A stretch of DNA of 43,736 nucleotides from an uncultured Prevotellaceae bacterium (GCA_902774925.1 CACYKE010000022.1:1-43736); one strand, 5' to 3'. Counted from the stretch's first letter, positions 34,115 to 42,113 are shown. The notes: generated by a model not told the origin, from the letters alone. A program made the numbers and translations.

Positions 34115-35578
34115 ATGACACAAGAATTTGAAATGATCGCCAAGACCTTCATGGGCCTGGAGCCCGTTTTGGCGAACGAACTGACGCAGTTGGGCGCAAA
34201 AAATGTACAAGTAGGACGCAGAATGGTGTCCTTTACGGGCGATAAGGAGATGATGTATCGCGCCAATTTCCAACTGCATACCGCCATCCGTATTCTGAAA
34301 CCCATCAAGCACTTCAAGGCATTGTCGGCAGACGACGTCTACGAAGGGGTGAAGGACATCGACTGGACAGAATACCTGTCGCTGGATAAGACCTTTGCCG
34401 TCGACTCCGTCGTATTCTCCGAGGAGTTCCGCCACTCGAAATTCGTGGCATATAAGGTGAAGGATGCCATTGTCGACCAGTTCCGCGAGAAGACCGGTAA
34501 CCGCCCGAATATCAGCGTGAGCAACCCTGACATGCGCCTACACATCCACATTGCCGAAGACCAGTGTACGCTGTGTCTGGACTCGAGTGGCGAGAGTCTG
34601 CACCGTCGCGGCTATCGTCAGGAGTCGGTAGAGGCACCGCTGAACGAAGTGTTGGCAGCAGGTATGATTCTGATGACCGGTTGGCATGGCGAGACAGACT
34701 TCATCGACCCCATGTGCGGCAGTGGCACGCTGCTCATCGAGGCTGCACTGATAGCCCGTAACATGGCTCCGGGCTTGTTCCGTAAGGAGTTTGCCTTCGA
34801 GAAATGGCCCGACTTCGACCCAGACCTCTTCGACGAGATCTATAATGACGATTCGAACGAGCGTGAATTTACACACCACATCTATGGTTACGATGTGGAT
34901 ATCAAGGCCGTGAATACAGCACGCCTGAATGTGAAGGCCGCAGGCCTAACCAGCGACATCACCGTTGAGGAGCAGGATTTCAAGAACTTCACGCAGCCCA
35001 AGGAAAAGAGCATCATGGTGACCAACCCACCCTATGGTGAGCGCATCTCGACGTCCGACCTGCTGGGCACATACAAGATGATTGGCGAGCGCCTGAAACA
35101 CCAGTTTACAGGCAACGAGGCATGGGTTCTCTCCTATCGTGAGGAATGCTTCACCCAGATTGGTCTGAAACCCAGCATCAAGATCCCCTTGTTCAATGGC
35201 AGTCTGGAGTGTGAGTTCCGCAAATACCAGATGTTCGACGGTAAGATGAGCGATTTCCGTGGGGAAGGTGGTATTGTGAAGACAGAGGAAGAGAAGCGCC
35301 AGATGGCTGAAAAGCACCGTTTCAAGAAGGAGCGTGAGTTTAAGAAGCGTCTGGACGAACAGGAGGAGAACGAGGATGGCGATATCCGTTCGTTTAAGTT
35401 CCATTCACTGGAGAAGAAAGAATTCAAGAAACCCCGTGAAGCTAGAGATTCTAGAGACTCTAGAGAATCTAGAAATTCTAGAGGTTCTAGAGATTCTAAA
35501 GATTTCAGGAACTCTCGCGATTTCAAAAAGTCTTTTAAGAAAAACAACCGACGTTTCGACAATGATGATGAAGATTAA
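34115..35578 (+). CDS. rlmL: THUMP-domain 23S rRNA guanine-N2 methyltransferase (RlmL type)
   Basis: The 487-residue protein corresponds to the RlmL half of E. coli RlmKL, which makes m2G2445 in 23S rRNA. It has a ferredoxin-like/THUMP region (about 5-165), then a Rossmann methyltransferase with DPMCGSGTLLIEAALIARN, YGYDVD and the catalytic VTNPPYGER (about 302-310). The methyltransferase ends near 390. The last 95 residues are a highly charged, apparently disordered tail with lysine-rich helices and an Arg-Ser stretch coded by a 9-bp repeat (35442-35504). It overlaps the DPP IV start. The exact target base is inferred from the family. Confidence 0.85.
   Translation: MTQEFEMIAKTFMGLEPVLANELTQLGAKNVQVGRRMVSFTGDKEMMYRANFQLHTAIRILKPIKHFKALSADDVYEGVKDIDWTEYLSLDKTFAVDSVVFSEEFRHSKFVAYKVKDAIVDQFREKTGNRPNISVSNPDMRLHIHIAEDQCTLCLDSSGESLHRRGYRQESVEAPLNEVLAAGMILMTGWHGETDFIDPMCGSGTLLIEAALIARNMAPGLFRKEFAFEKWPDFDPDLFDEIYNDDSNEREFTHHIYGYDVDIKAVNTARLNVKAAGLTSDITVEEQDFKNFTQPKEKSIMVTNPPYGERISTSDLLGTYKMIGERLKHQFTGNEAWVLSYREECFTQIGLKPSIKIPLFNGSLECEFRKYQMFDGKMSDFRGEGGIVKTEEEKRQMAEKHRFKKEREFKKRLDEQEENEDGDIRSFKFHSLEKKEFKKPREARDSRDSRESRNSRGSRDSKDFRNSRDFKKSFKKNNRRFDNDDED
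35442..35504 (+). repeat. Seven 9-bp repeats coding an Arg-Ser tail
   Basis: Units CTAGAGATT, CTAGAGACT, CTAGAGAAT, CTAGAAATT, CTAGAGGTT, CTAGAGATT, CTAAAGATT follow each other. With the preceding T most junctions form TCTAGA. The units stay in frame and encode repeated Arg-x-Ser. Confidence 0.9.
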
Positions 35579-37604
35579 GCACTTCATGGCATTAGCTATC
35601 CTCTCACCTCTCACCTCATACTTCTCACCTCTTATGATGTGCGCACAGGAGAAAAACCTCTTTACCCTCGAAGAACTGAATTTCGGTGGTAAACGCTATC
35701 AGGCCCTGCAGCCCGAGAACAAATGGTATGCATGGTGGGGAGACGAACTGGTACGCGTCGACAATGAGCAGTGTTTCCTCGTTGATAAAAAAACTGGTAA
35801 AGACATCCGTCCTCTTACCGACGACGAGAACAACAAACGGAAAGGCGGTGCGAAAGCCACAACAATCATCAAGGACCATCAGCTGTATGTCGTTGACGCG
35901 CAGGGCAAGGAGGACGAGTTGACCATCGATGGCAGTCGTGAGATTGTGTATGGGCAATCCGTACACAGAAACGAGTTTGGCATCAATAAAGGCACTTTCT
36001 GGAGTCCTGACAGACAGCGTCTGGCGTTCTACCGCATGGACCAGAGCATGGTGACCGACTATCCGCAGGTGAACATCTTCCCTCGCGAGGCTACCTACGA
36101 GCCTGACAAATACCCCATGGCGGGCATGAACGCCCACGTAGTTCATGTATGTGTTTATGACATCAACACCGACAAAACCGTCACGCTCAAAACACCCAAC
36201 GGTAGCGTGGTCAGTGATTCTGTCACCGACACCCGCCCCATCTACTTCACCAACATTGCCTGGAGTCCCGATAGCAAGACCATCTATATGTTCGAACTCA
36301 ACCGCGACCAGAACGACTGCCGCCTCGTGTCGTACGACGCCACAACGGGCGAGCGCATTGCTGAACTCTATCGCGAGACGAGCGACAAATATGTAGAGCC
36401 CTTGCATCCCATCCAGTTCCTACCTTGGGACAGTGACAAATTCATCATGCAGAGTCAGCGTGACGGATACAACCACCTATATTTATATAATAAGGAGGGA
36501 ACACTATTAAAACAGCTAACCAGTGGGCCATGGGTTGTTCAGAATGTTCTTGGTTTCAACGCCAAACAGAAGAGCATCATCTTCGAAGCCAACAAGTATC
36601 ACCCCCTGCACCGTCAGATATACAGCGTTAATGTCAATAATGGCAAGATGACACAACTGACCACCGATGACGGTATTCATCATGGGGAGTTGTCTGCATC
36701 GGGGGCTTTCCTGATTGACCGGCATTCGTCACCAACTCAGCCCCGCAACATTAGCGTAATTGATATCTCTAACGGCAAAACCGCCAAAGCCACCCGCTTA
36801 TTCACGGCTTCTGATCCTTGGGAGGGCTACGAACAGCCCATCTTCGAATGTGGGAGCATCAAGGCTGCTGATGGCAAGACCGACCTGTATTACCGCATGG
36901 TGAAGCCTTACAACTTCGACGCCAACAAGAAATATCCCACCGTGGTGTATGTCTATGGCGGTCCTCACGCCCATAATGTCGAGGCTTCGTGGCACTGGTA
37001 CAGCCGTTCGTGGGAGACGTATATGTCGCAGAAGGGATATATCGTGTTCATTCTCGACAATCGCGGTTCGGAGTATCGTGGTCGCGACTTCGAACAAGCC
37101 ACCTTCCGACAGTTGGGACAGATAGAGATGCAAGACCAGATGAAGGGTGTGGAATACCTGAAGAGCCTGCCCTACGTCGATGCCGATAAACTCGGAGTTC
37201 ATGGTTGGTCGTTTGGCGGTTTCATGACCATCTCGCTCATGCTCAACTACCCCGATGTCTTCAAGGTGGGTGTGGCCGGTGGTCCTGTCATCGACTGGAA
37301 ATGGTATGAGGTGATGTATGGTGAGCGCTATATGGACACACCCCAGCAGAATCCTGAGGGCTACGAGAAGACGAGCCTCATCAACAAGGCCAAGAACCTG
37401 AAGGGCAAGCTACAGATCATCACGGGTTATAACGACAACACCGTCGTGCCACAGCACTGTCTGTCGTTCCTTGACGCTTGTATCAAGGCGGGCACCCAGC
37501 CCGATTTCTTTGCTTATCCCGGGCAAGAGCACAACATGCGAGGACACGCCAGTGTGCATCTGCACGAACGTATCACACAATATTTTGAAGACTACCTGAA
37601 ATAG
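35562..37604 (+). CDS. Dipeptidyl peptidase IV family serine protease
   Basis: The product has about 680 residues; three ATGs in a row (35562, 35565, 35568) are possible starts, all inside the end of the methyltransferase gene. The N-terminal propeller (DPPIV_N type) has TFWSPDRQRLAFYRMD and VQNVLGFNAKQ. The alpha/beta hydrolase carries the catalytic GWSFGGF (Ser about 550), GYNDNTVVP (Asp) and EHNMRG (His). It releases X-Pro or similar dipeptides from peptides in the periplasm. Its signal peptide, MALAILSPLTSYFSPLMMCAQ, is largely coded by heptamer repeats (35601-35635). serB follows after an AGTTYAT array. Confidence 0.92.
   Translation: MMMKIKHFMALAILSPLTSYFSPLMMCAQEKNLFTLEELNFGGKRYQALQPENKWYAWWGDELVRVDNEQCFLVDKKTGKDIRPLTDDENNKRKGGAKATTIIKDHQLYVVDAQGKEDELTIDGSREIVYGQSVHRNEFGINKGTFWSPDRQRLAFYRMDQSMVTDYPQVNIFPREATYEPDKYPMAGMNAHVVHVCVYDINTDKTVTLKTPNGSVVSDSVTDTRPIYFTNIAWSPDSKTIYMFELNRDQNDCRLVSYDATTGERIAELYRETSDKYVEPLHPIQFLPWDSDKFIMQSQRDGYNHLYLYNKEGTLLKQLTSGPWVVQNVLGFNAKQKSIIFEANKYHPLHRQIYSVNVNNGKMTQLTTDDGIHHGELSASGAFLIDRHSSPTQPRNISVIDISNGKTAKATRLFTASDPWEGYEQPIFECGSIKAADGKTDLYYRMVKPYNFDANKKYPTVVYVYGGPHAHNVEASWHWYSRSWETYMSQKGYIVFILDNRGSEYRGRDFEQATFRQLGQIEMQDQMKGVEYLKSLPYVDADKLGVHGWSFGGFMTISLMLNYPDVFKVGVAGGPVIDWKWYEVMYGERYMDTPQQNPEGYEKTSLINKAKNLKGKLQIITGYNDNTVVPQHCLSFLDACIKAGTQPDFFAYPGQEHNMRGHASVHLHERITQYFEDYLK
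35601..35635 (+). repeat. CTCTYAC heptamer array in the DPP IV signal peptide
   Basis: Five consecutive 7-bp units: CTCTCAC, CTCTCAC, CTCATAC, TTCTCAC, CTCTTAT. The array is in the stop-free orientation relative to the gene and codes LSPLTSYFSPLM. Confidence 0.85.
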
Positions 37605-37637
37605 TTCAAAGTTCATAGTTTATAGTTCATAGTTATG
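37603..37637 (+). repeat. AGTTYAT heptamer array between DPP IV and serB
   Basis: Units AGTTCAA, AGTTCAT, AGTTTAT, AGTTCAT, AGTTATG. The DPP IV stop (TAG, 37602-37604) overlaps the first unit and the serB start (ATG, 37635-37637) is the end of the last one. Confidence 0.8.
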
Positions 37638-38924
37638 AAAGATGATTGCATTGCAACGCCACACTCTCATGGAGAGAACGCCACACTTCGACCAAGGGTC
37701 GAAGAACAGATATTAGTCCGCATCACAGGTCAAGACCGCCCTGGACTGACCGCAGCCGTCATGGGCATTCTGGCGAAGTATGATGCAAAAGTGCTTGACA
37801 TTGGTCAGGCAGACATCCACAGCACCCTGTCACTGGGTATCCTCATCCGTATGGACGAGATGAAGTCCGGACTGGCCATGAAGGAACTGCTGTTCAAGGC
37901 CACCGAACTAGGCGTCAACATCGGTTTCTCGCCCATCAGCGACGATGAGTACGAAGACTGGGTGGGCCATCAAGGCAAGAACCGCTACATCCTCATGATG
38001 TTGGGACGACAGTTGGAAGCCCGTCAGATTCAGGCCGCTACGCAGATTCTGGCCGACCAAGGGCTGAACATCGACTCCATCCTCCGCCTCACGGGTCGTA
38101 AGAGCATCAAGCAATTGGACAAGCACACCCGTGCCTGCATCCAGTTCTCGTTGCGTGGCGAACCCACCAATCGTCAGGAGATGCAGTCGAAACTCATGAA
38201 GCTGTCGCAGGAAATGGAGGTCGACTTCTCGTTCCAGAAGGACGATATGTTCCGGCGTATGCGTCGCCTCATCTGCTTCGATATGGACTCAACGCTCATC
38301 CAGACAGAATGCATCGACGAACTGGCTGAACGCAACGGCGTGGGTGCCGAGGTGCGTGCTATTACGGAGAGTGCCATGCGTGGCGAAATCGACTTCAAGG
38401 AGAGCTTTACCCGTCGCGTGGCCCTGCTGAAAGGGCTCGACGTCAGCGTCATGCAGGATATTGCCGAACATCTGCCCATGACCGAGGGTGTGGACCGCCT
38501 GATGTCGGTCCTCAAAACTTGCGGTTATAAGATTGCCATCCTCAGCGGTGGATTCACCTACTTTGGCGAATACCTCCAGCGCCGCTACGGCATCGACTAT
38601 GTCTATGCCAATGAACTGGAGATTGGCGAGGACGGCAAACTCACTGGTCGTTACGTAGGCGAAGTGGTCGACGGACACCGCAAGGCAGAACTGCTAAAGC
38701 TCATTGCTCAGGTCGAGAAGGTAAACCTCGCCCAGACCATTGCCGTAGGTGATGGTGCCAACGACCTGCCGATGATCTCTGAAGCCGGTCTGGGTATCGC
38801 CTTCCACGCCAAGCCCCGTGTGGTGGCCAATGCCGAACAGAGCATCAGCACCATCGGACTGGATGGCGTGCTCTATTTCCTCGGTTTCAAGGATTCGTAC
38901 TTAGGAGAACAAGGAAAACTATAA
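37635..38924 (+). CDS. serB: Phosphoserine phosphatase with two ACT domains
   Basis: The 429-residue enzyme makes serine from phosphoserine. Two ACT domains (about 24-100, VRITGQDRPGLTAAV, and 115-190, LMMLGRQLEARQ) precede the HAD phosphatase with FDMDSTLIQTE (nucleophile Asp about 216), ILSGGFTYF and GDGANDLPMI. This two-ACT form is standard in Bacteroidetes. The first 24 residues (MKDDCIATPHSHG onward) are additional to the usual start and are coded by short direct and inverted repeats. The stop codon lies in a short GAGGTRA array. The ACT domains probably bind serine as feedback regulator. Confidence 0.93.
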   Translation: MKDDCIATPHSHGENATLRPRVEEQILVRITGQDRPGLTAAVMGILAKYDAKVLDIGQADIHSTLSLGILIRMDEMKSGLAMKELLFKATELGVNIGFSPISDDEYEDWVGHQGKNRYILMMLGRQLEARQIQAATQILADQGLNIDSILRLTGRKSIKQLDKHTRACIQFSLRGEPTNRQEMQSKLMKLSQEMEVDFSFQKDDMFRRMRRLICFDMDSTLIQTECIDELAERNGVGAEVRAITESAMRGEIDFKESFTRRVALLKGLDVSVMQDIAEHLPMTEGVDRLMSVLKTCGYKIAILSGGFTYFGEYLQRRYGIDYVYANELEIGEDGKLTGRYVGEVVDGHRKAELLKLIAQVEKVNLAQTIAVGDGANDLPMISEAGLGIAFHAKPRVVANAEQSISTIGLDGVLYFLGFKDSYLGEQGKL

Positions 38925-38935
38925 GGTAAGAGGTG

Positions 38936-38968
38936 AAAAAAGCCGGGACGGAATGTCTCGGCTTTTTT
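38936..38968. terminator. Bidirectional terminator between serB and rhaD
   Basis: AGCCGGGAC (38941-38949) pairs with GTCTCGGCT (38955-38963), loop GGAAT, with runs of A before and T after. It serves the convergent serB and rhaD transcripts. Confidence 0.9.
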
Positions 38969-38976
38969 CGTATCTC

Positions 38977-39798
38977 TTAGCAAGGACGTTTCTTAGGCAG
39001 TTTGAACACATCCTGCACTTCCTTCATCTGTTCGGCAGTCATGCCGTCGGGCTCAGAACCCATAGCCTTAGCACACATGTAGATGTTGGCAGCCTTGCAA
39101 AGCACATCGGTCTGGTCGAAGGCATCCATGATGTCTGTACCAACGGCAACGGTTCCATGCTTCTCCCACATCACCACATCGTGGGTCTTGATCTGCTCGA
39201 GGGTAGCCTCAGCCAAATCAACGCTGGAAGGCAGAGCATAAGGTACGATGCCAATGCCCAGAGGCGCAAAAGCCAGCGTCTCAGGAATCATAGACCAGAG
39301 CACGCGCGTCATCTCGTCGCCCTTCAAGAAGCGCTGGATATGACTCATAGCCACCAGCTCGATGGGGTGCGTGTGCAGGGTAGCCTTGTAGCACGAACCC
39401 GTTTCCAGCAGATAGTTCTGCAGAGCCAAGTGGGTGGGCAACTCACTGGTTGGCACCACGTTCTCGTCGGCAATCACCACGTAGCTGGCGCAGTCGTCAA
39501 GAATACGGATGATGCTTCCGTTCTGCATAGGCTCCTTAGCCAAGTCGCGCATGCGCTTGCCCGTACCTTTGCAATAGAAATACTTGCCCTTCAGCTGGGG
39601 CAATACCATACCAATCTGCTTCACTTCCGAGATGGGCTTCATAGCCTTGCACTCGTCATCCATAAACTCAGTAACATTCACAGTGATGTTACCACCATTA
39701 CGCTCAGCCCATCCTTTCTGCCAGAGGTAACCAGTGACCTCAGCAATCTGATAAACAACCGCTTTCAAACCATCGCGGCCTTCTAATATACTCTTCAT
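38977..39798 (-). CDS. rhaD: Rhamnulose-1-phosphate aldolase
   Basis: The 273-residue class II aldolase splits L-rhamnulose 1-phosphate into DHAP and L-lactaldehyde. It matches E. coli RhaD throughout: GWAERNGGN (catalytic region), CKGTGKRMRD, VPTSELPTHLALQ with the acid/base Glu, and LHTHPIEL with zinc-binding histidines. A later HGTVAVG contains a further metal ligand. Length is normal. It is the last gene of the leftward operon and is separated from the transporter by heptamer arrays and a small four-helix-bundle gene. Confidence 0.93.
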   Translation of the reverse strand: MKSILEGRDGLKAVVYQIAEVTGYLWQKGWAERNGGNITVNVTEFMDDECKAMKPISEVKQIGMVLPQLKGKYFYCKGTGKRMRDLAKEPMQNGSIIRILDDCASYVVIADENVVPTSELPTHLALQNYLLETGSCYKATLHTHPIELVAMSHIQRFLKGDEMTRVLWSMIPETLAFAPLGIGIVPYALPSSVDLAEATLEQIKTHDVVMWEKHGTVAVGTDIMDAFDQTDVLCKAANIYMCAKAMGSEPDGMTAEQMKEVQDVFKLPKKRPC

Positions 39799-39813
39799 AT
39801 AATAATAATTTTA

Positions 39814-39909
39814 GAGGTGAGAGGTAAGAGGTGAGAGGTGAGAGAAATGTTTAGAGCACTGAGAACAGCTTGCAGACTATTCTCTTACCTCTCTCCACTT
39901 ACCTCTTAA
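39814..39909. repeat. Heptamer hairpin between rhaD and the four-helix-bundle gene
   Basis: Units GAGGTGA, GAGGTAA, GAGGTGA, GAGGTGA (39814-39841) face CTCTTAC, CTCTCTC, CACTTAC, CTCTTAA (39882-39909), forming a possible stem of about 28 bp around a 40-base loop. It lies between the rhaD start and the stop of the small gene. Confidence 0.8.
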
Positions 39910-39914
39910 GTTCT

Positions 39915-40217
39915 TCACCTTTGCTCGTCAAATTGTTGTTGAGAGATATAGCCTAAGAGAAGTGAGAGTTCAAGCTGACACATAACCTCCATGAGAGAGC
40001 CATTAGCTATTTCGAGAAAATGGACACGTTCCTTGTTGGAAAAACGTCCCATCCCCTCAGCAATATTAGATGGAATAGAAACGACAGCTCGCTGAATTTG
40101 ATTTGTCAGGCCGTGGCGCTCTGACGCAGGGAATAATTCTGTAAGTTCATATACTCTTTTCACTAGTTCCATTGACTTGTGATAGACGGTTAACTTACGA
40201 TAATAAAAGTCATTCAT
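39915..40217 (-). CDS. Four-helix-bundle protein (23S rRNA IVS / Avd family), 3'-truncated
   Basis: The 100-residue product matches the family first seen in 23S rRNA intervening sequences and related to the Avd protein of diversity-generating retroelements: LTVYHKSMELVKRVYELTELFPASERHGLTNQIQRAV, SIPSNIAEGMGR and LEIANGSLMEVMCQLELS. Members usually have about 115-125 residues. This one stops at FDEQR, in the last helix, five bases before heptamer sequence, so its 3' end looks replaced by repeat. It sits inside a sugar-catabolic operon with arrays on both sides and is probably an insertion. Whether it is functional is unclear. Related proteins bind nucleic acids, by inference. Confidence 0.8.
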   Translation of the reverse strand: MNDFYYRKLTVYHKSMELVKRVYELTELFPASERHGLTNQIQRAVVSIPSNIAEGMGRFSNKERVHFLEIANGSLMEVMCQLELSLLLGYISQQQFDEQR

Positions 40218-40231
40218 ACGCTACAACTATT

Positions 40232-40294
40232 CTCTTACCTCTTACCTCTCACCTCTTACCTCTCACCTCTTACCTCTTACCTCTCACCTCTCAC
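40232..40294. repeat. Nine-unit CTCTYAC heptamer array
   Basis: Nine perfect units: CTCTTAC, CTCTTAC, CTCTCAC, CTCTTAC, CTCTCAC, CTCTTAC, CTCTTAC, CTCTCAC, CTCTCAC. It lies between the MFS stop codon (40297-40299) and the four-helix-bundle start (40217). It is the clearest array of the family in the window. Confidence 0.95.
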
Positions 40295-40296
40295 CA

Positions 40297-41685
40297 CTAA
40301 TAATTCTCTCCATAGCGTTCCTTCGTGATGTCCTCGAGGGCACGTCCACGTGTCTTAGGAACTCCGATGAAGCCCACCACGAGTGAAATGGTCAGCAGGG
40401 CAATCATGCAGAACGCTGCAATGGTGAAGCCCTCGCCATTCTCACCATAGATATAGGTGAAGATGAGTCCCCAGACAGCAGACAGGCCTCGCACGATGAA
40501 GAACATCAAGCCCTGAGCACCTGCACGGAATTTGGCAGGGAAGAGCTCTGAGCCCCACAGGGCATAGAATATCTGTGGCGACGAACCACCCTGTACACCC
40601 CAGAGGATAGCAAACAGCCAGAGACCCACCATGCCATTGACACCAATGGTGACGATGACGAGCCATGCAGCAATAGCCACCAAGAGTCCGAAGGTGTAGA
40701 TAGCCTTGTGGGACGACTTGTCGATGAGCTTAGAAACGACAAACGTGATGCTGACAATGATAGCCCACTGAATGAAGTTCATCCAGTTAGCCTGCTCGTT
40801 GGTGACACCACCTGCAGTCTCGTAGATATGAGGCTGGAAGAATCCCATGACAGAGGCCACAAGGTTCCATGTAAGATAGATGACAGCGAGGAAGATAACG
40901 GTGCGCACAGCAATCTTGTTCGAGAACAGTACCTTGATGTTATCCAGCAAGCCCGTCTTCTCTGCCGACTCTTTCTGTGCAGTAAACTCAGCGCTCTCCT
41001 GCAACTGACGCTGCAGGTTCCAGGCTATGAAAGCTACGACGAACAGGGTGAAGAACACGATGCGCGACGAGAAGGCATTGACAGCCTCCACGGGCATATC
41101 AGCACCACCAAACATATGAGCCACACTTTCCACCCAACCGAAGAGATAGCCTCCAGGGGCGAAGAGCATGCCAAACAATAGGATGCACATGGGTCCGAAG
41201 CCCCACGACATCTGCGAGATACAGATGTTACGTCCACGATTGTTGACCTCTGACGATTCAGAGATATAGGTCCATGAGGCAGGAACACCCACACCCACAG
41301 AGATTCCCGTCACTAGGAAACCAGCCAGCAACATCGGGAAGTTCATGCTCAGCATGATGAGCAACACACCCGTCATATACACCAGCAGATTATAAGTAAA
41401 GATGAACTTACGTCCATATTTATCAGCCAGGAAACCACCGATGATGGCACCAATAGCAGCACCCAGACAGTTGGCAGAGATGAAGTTGAGCCAGCCAAGA
41501 TGCACCTCTGAGAGTCCGAGGTAGTTCTGCCACAAGGTTAAGCCTGATGCACCAGCTACAATGGCACCTGCATCGAGATAATTGGTAAGAGACACTGCGA
41601 TGGTGCTCTTCAGGGACCCACCCCCCTGCCCCTCCCTTGTAGGGCGGGGAGCAGAATGAGTCTGCGATGATGATTGATTATTCAT
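40297..41685 (-). CDS. MFS sugar transporter, N-terminus replaced by a DUF559 element
   Basis: The 462-residue permease has twelve likely helices. It has the sugar-porter mark GGFLADKYGRKFIF and GFIGVPKTRGRALEDI near its end. With rhamnulokinase and rhaD in the operon, L-rhamnose or a related sugar is the likely substrate. The start at 41685 (ATG) lies inside the end of the DUF559 gene. The first 24 residues are coded by that gene end and by the left inverted repeat (SAPRPTREGQGGGS). The native sequence seems to begin at LKSTIAVSLTNYLDAG. A TTG at 41700 is a weaker start. Confidence 0.88.
   Translation of the reverse strand: MNNQSSSQTHSAPRPTREGQGGGSLKSTIAVSLTNYLDAGAIVAGASGLTLWQNYLGLSEVHLGWLNFISANCLGAAIGAIIGGFLADKYGRKFIFTYNLLVYMTGVLLIMLSMNFPMLLAGFLVTGISVGVGVPASWTYISESSEVNNRGRNICISQMSWGFGPMCILLFGMLFAPGGYLFGWVESVAHMFGGADMPVEAVNAFSSRIVFFTLFVVAFIAWNLQRQLQESAEFTAQKESAEKTGLLDNIKVLFSNKIAVRTVIFLAVIYLTWNLVASVMGFFQPHIYETAGGVTNEQANWMNFIQWAIIVSITFVVSKLIDKSSHKAIYTFGLLVAIAAWLVIVTIGVNGMVGLWLFAILWGVQGGSSPQIFYALWGSELFPAKFRAGAQGLMFFIVRGLSAVWGLIFTYIYGENGEGFTIAAFCMIALLTISLVVGFIGVPKTRGRALEDITKERYGENY
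41615..41651 (-). repeat. Left inverted repeat of the DUF559 element
   Basis: Read on the minus strand it begins CTCCCCGCCCTACAAGGGAG and ends GGTGGGTC. It aligns with the right copy at most positions and codes residues 12-24 of the transporter in frame. Confidence 0.8.
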
Positions 41686-42058
41686 GAAAATACTTTTCAA
41701 TTTGGTTTAGTACATGATCCACATTGTATAATACTTCTTCGTTTGAGAAACGCATAACATGAAAGCCCATTTGCTCCAAATGACTCTCACGAATGGCATC
41801 ATTTTCTGCTTGTTGCCGTTCTGAATGATAACCGCCATCCACTTCAATAATCAAACCTCCATGCCGTGATGCGAAGTCTGCGATATAATCTCCAACTATA
41901 TGTTGTCGCAAGAAGTCAACACCCATGACACCTTTCCTTAAATGCTCCCACAGATACTGTTCTGCAGGTGTTGCATTTTTTCTGTTTTCCCGTGCATATA
42001 TCCGTAATAAGGCATATCTGTCAGGCGAGGCTGTCTTATATGAAGCTGCTTTTCCCAT
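41678..42058 (-). CDS. DUF559 (Vsr-like) endonuclease-family protein
   Basis: The 126-residue protein (ATG at 42058; TTG at 42067 is possible) has the DUF559 layout: LRIYARENRKNATPAEQYLWEHLRKG, FLRQHIVGDYIADF, LIIEVDGGYH and a final GFHVMRFSNEEVLYN. The Asp in GDYIADF and Glu/Asp in IIEVDG form a PD-(D/E)xK-type site related to Vsr mismatch endonucleases, so nicking or cleaving DNA is plausible but unproven. It lies between inverted repeats and overlaps the transporter start by eight bases. Its presence in a rhamnose operon is best explained by insertion. Confidence 0.85.
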   Translation of the reverse strand: MGKAASYKTASPDRYALLRIYARENRKNATPAEQYLWEHLRKGVMGVDFLRQHIVGDYIADFASRHGGLIIEVDGGYHSERQQAENDAIRESHLEQMGFHVMRFSNEEVLYNVDHVLNQIEKYFHE

Positions 42059-42076
42059 GTCATGCAAAAGTATCTA

Positions 42077-42112
42077 CTCCCCTCTCTACAAGGGAGGGGC
42101 TAGAGGAGGGTC
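42077..42112 (+). repeat. Right inverted repeat of the DUF559 element
   Basis: It begins CTCCCCTCTCTACAAGGGAG and ends GAGGAGGGTC. CCCCTCTC pairs with GGGAGGGG around the loop TACAA. It ends two bases before the isomerase stop codon. Confidence 0.8.
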
Positions 42113-42113
42113 T

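Larger units (their letters stand above)
41615..42112. mobile_element. Putative small mobile element with DUF559 gene
   Basis: Bases 42077-42112 and the inverse of 41651-41615 are near-identical 36-37-bp repeats, both containing CTACAAGGGAGGGGC, with a single gene (DUF559) between them. Each end can itself fold into a hairpin. The unit sits between two sugar-catabolic genes and adds a new start codon to one. No target-site duplication was found. The mechanism of movement is unknown. Confidence 0.65.

Noticed and set aside
40232-40294. CRISPR array
   Set aside because: Units of 7 bp are contiguous with no unique spacers, and there are no cas genes.
41678-42058. Functional member of the rhamnose pathway
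   Set aside because: DUF559 proteins are nuclease-like, and the inverted repeats around it point to insertion.
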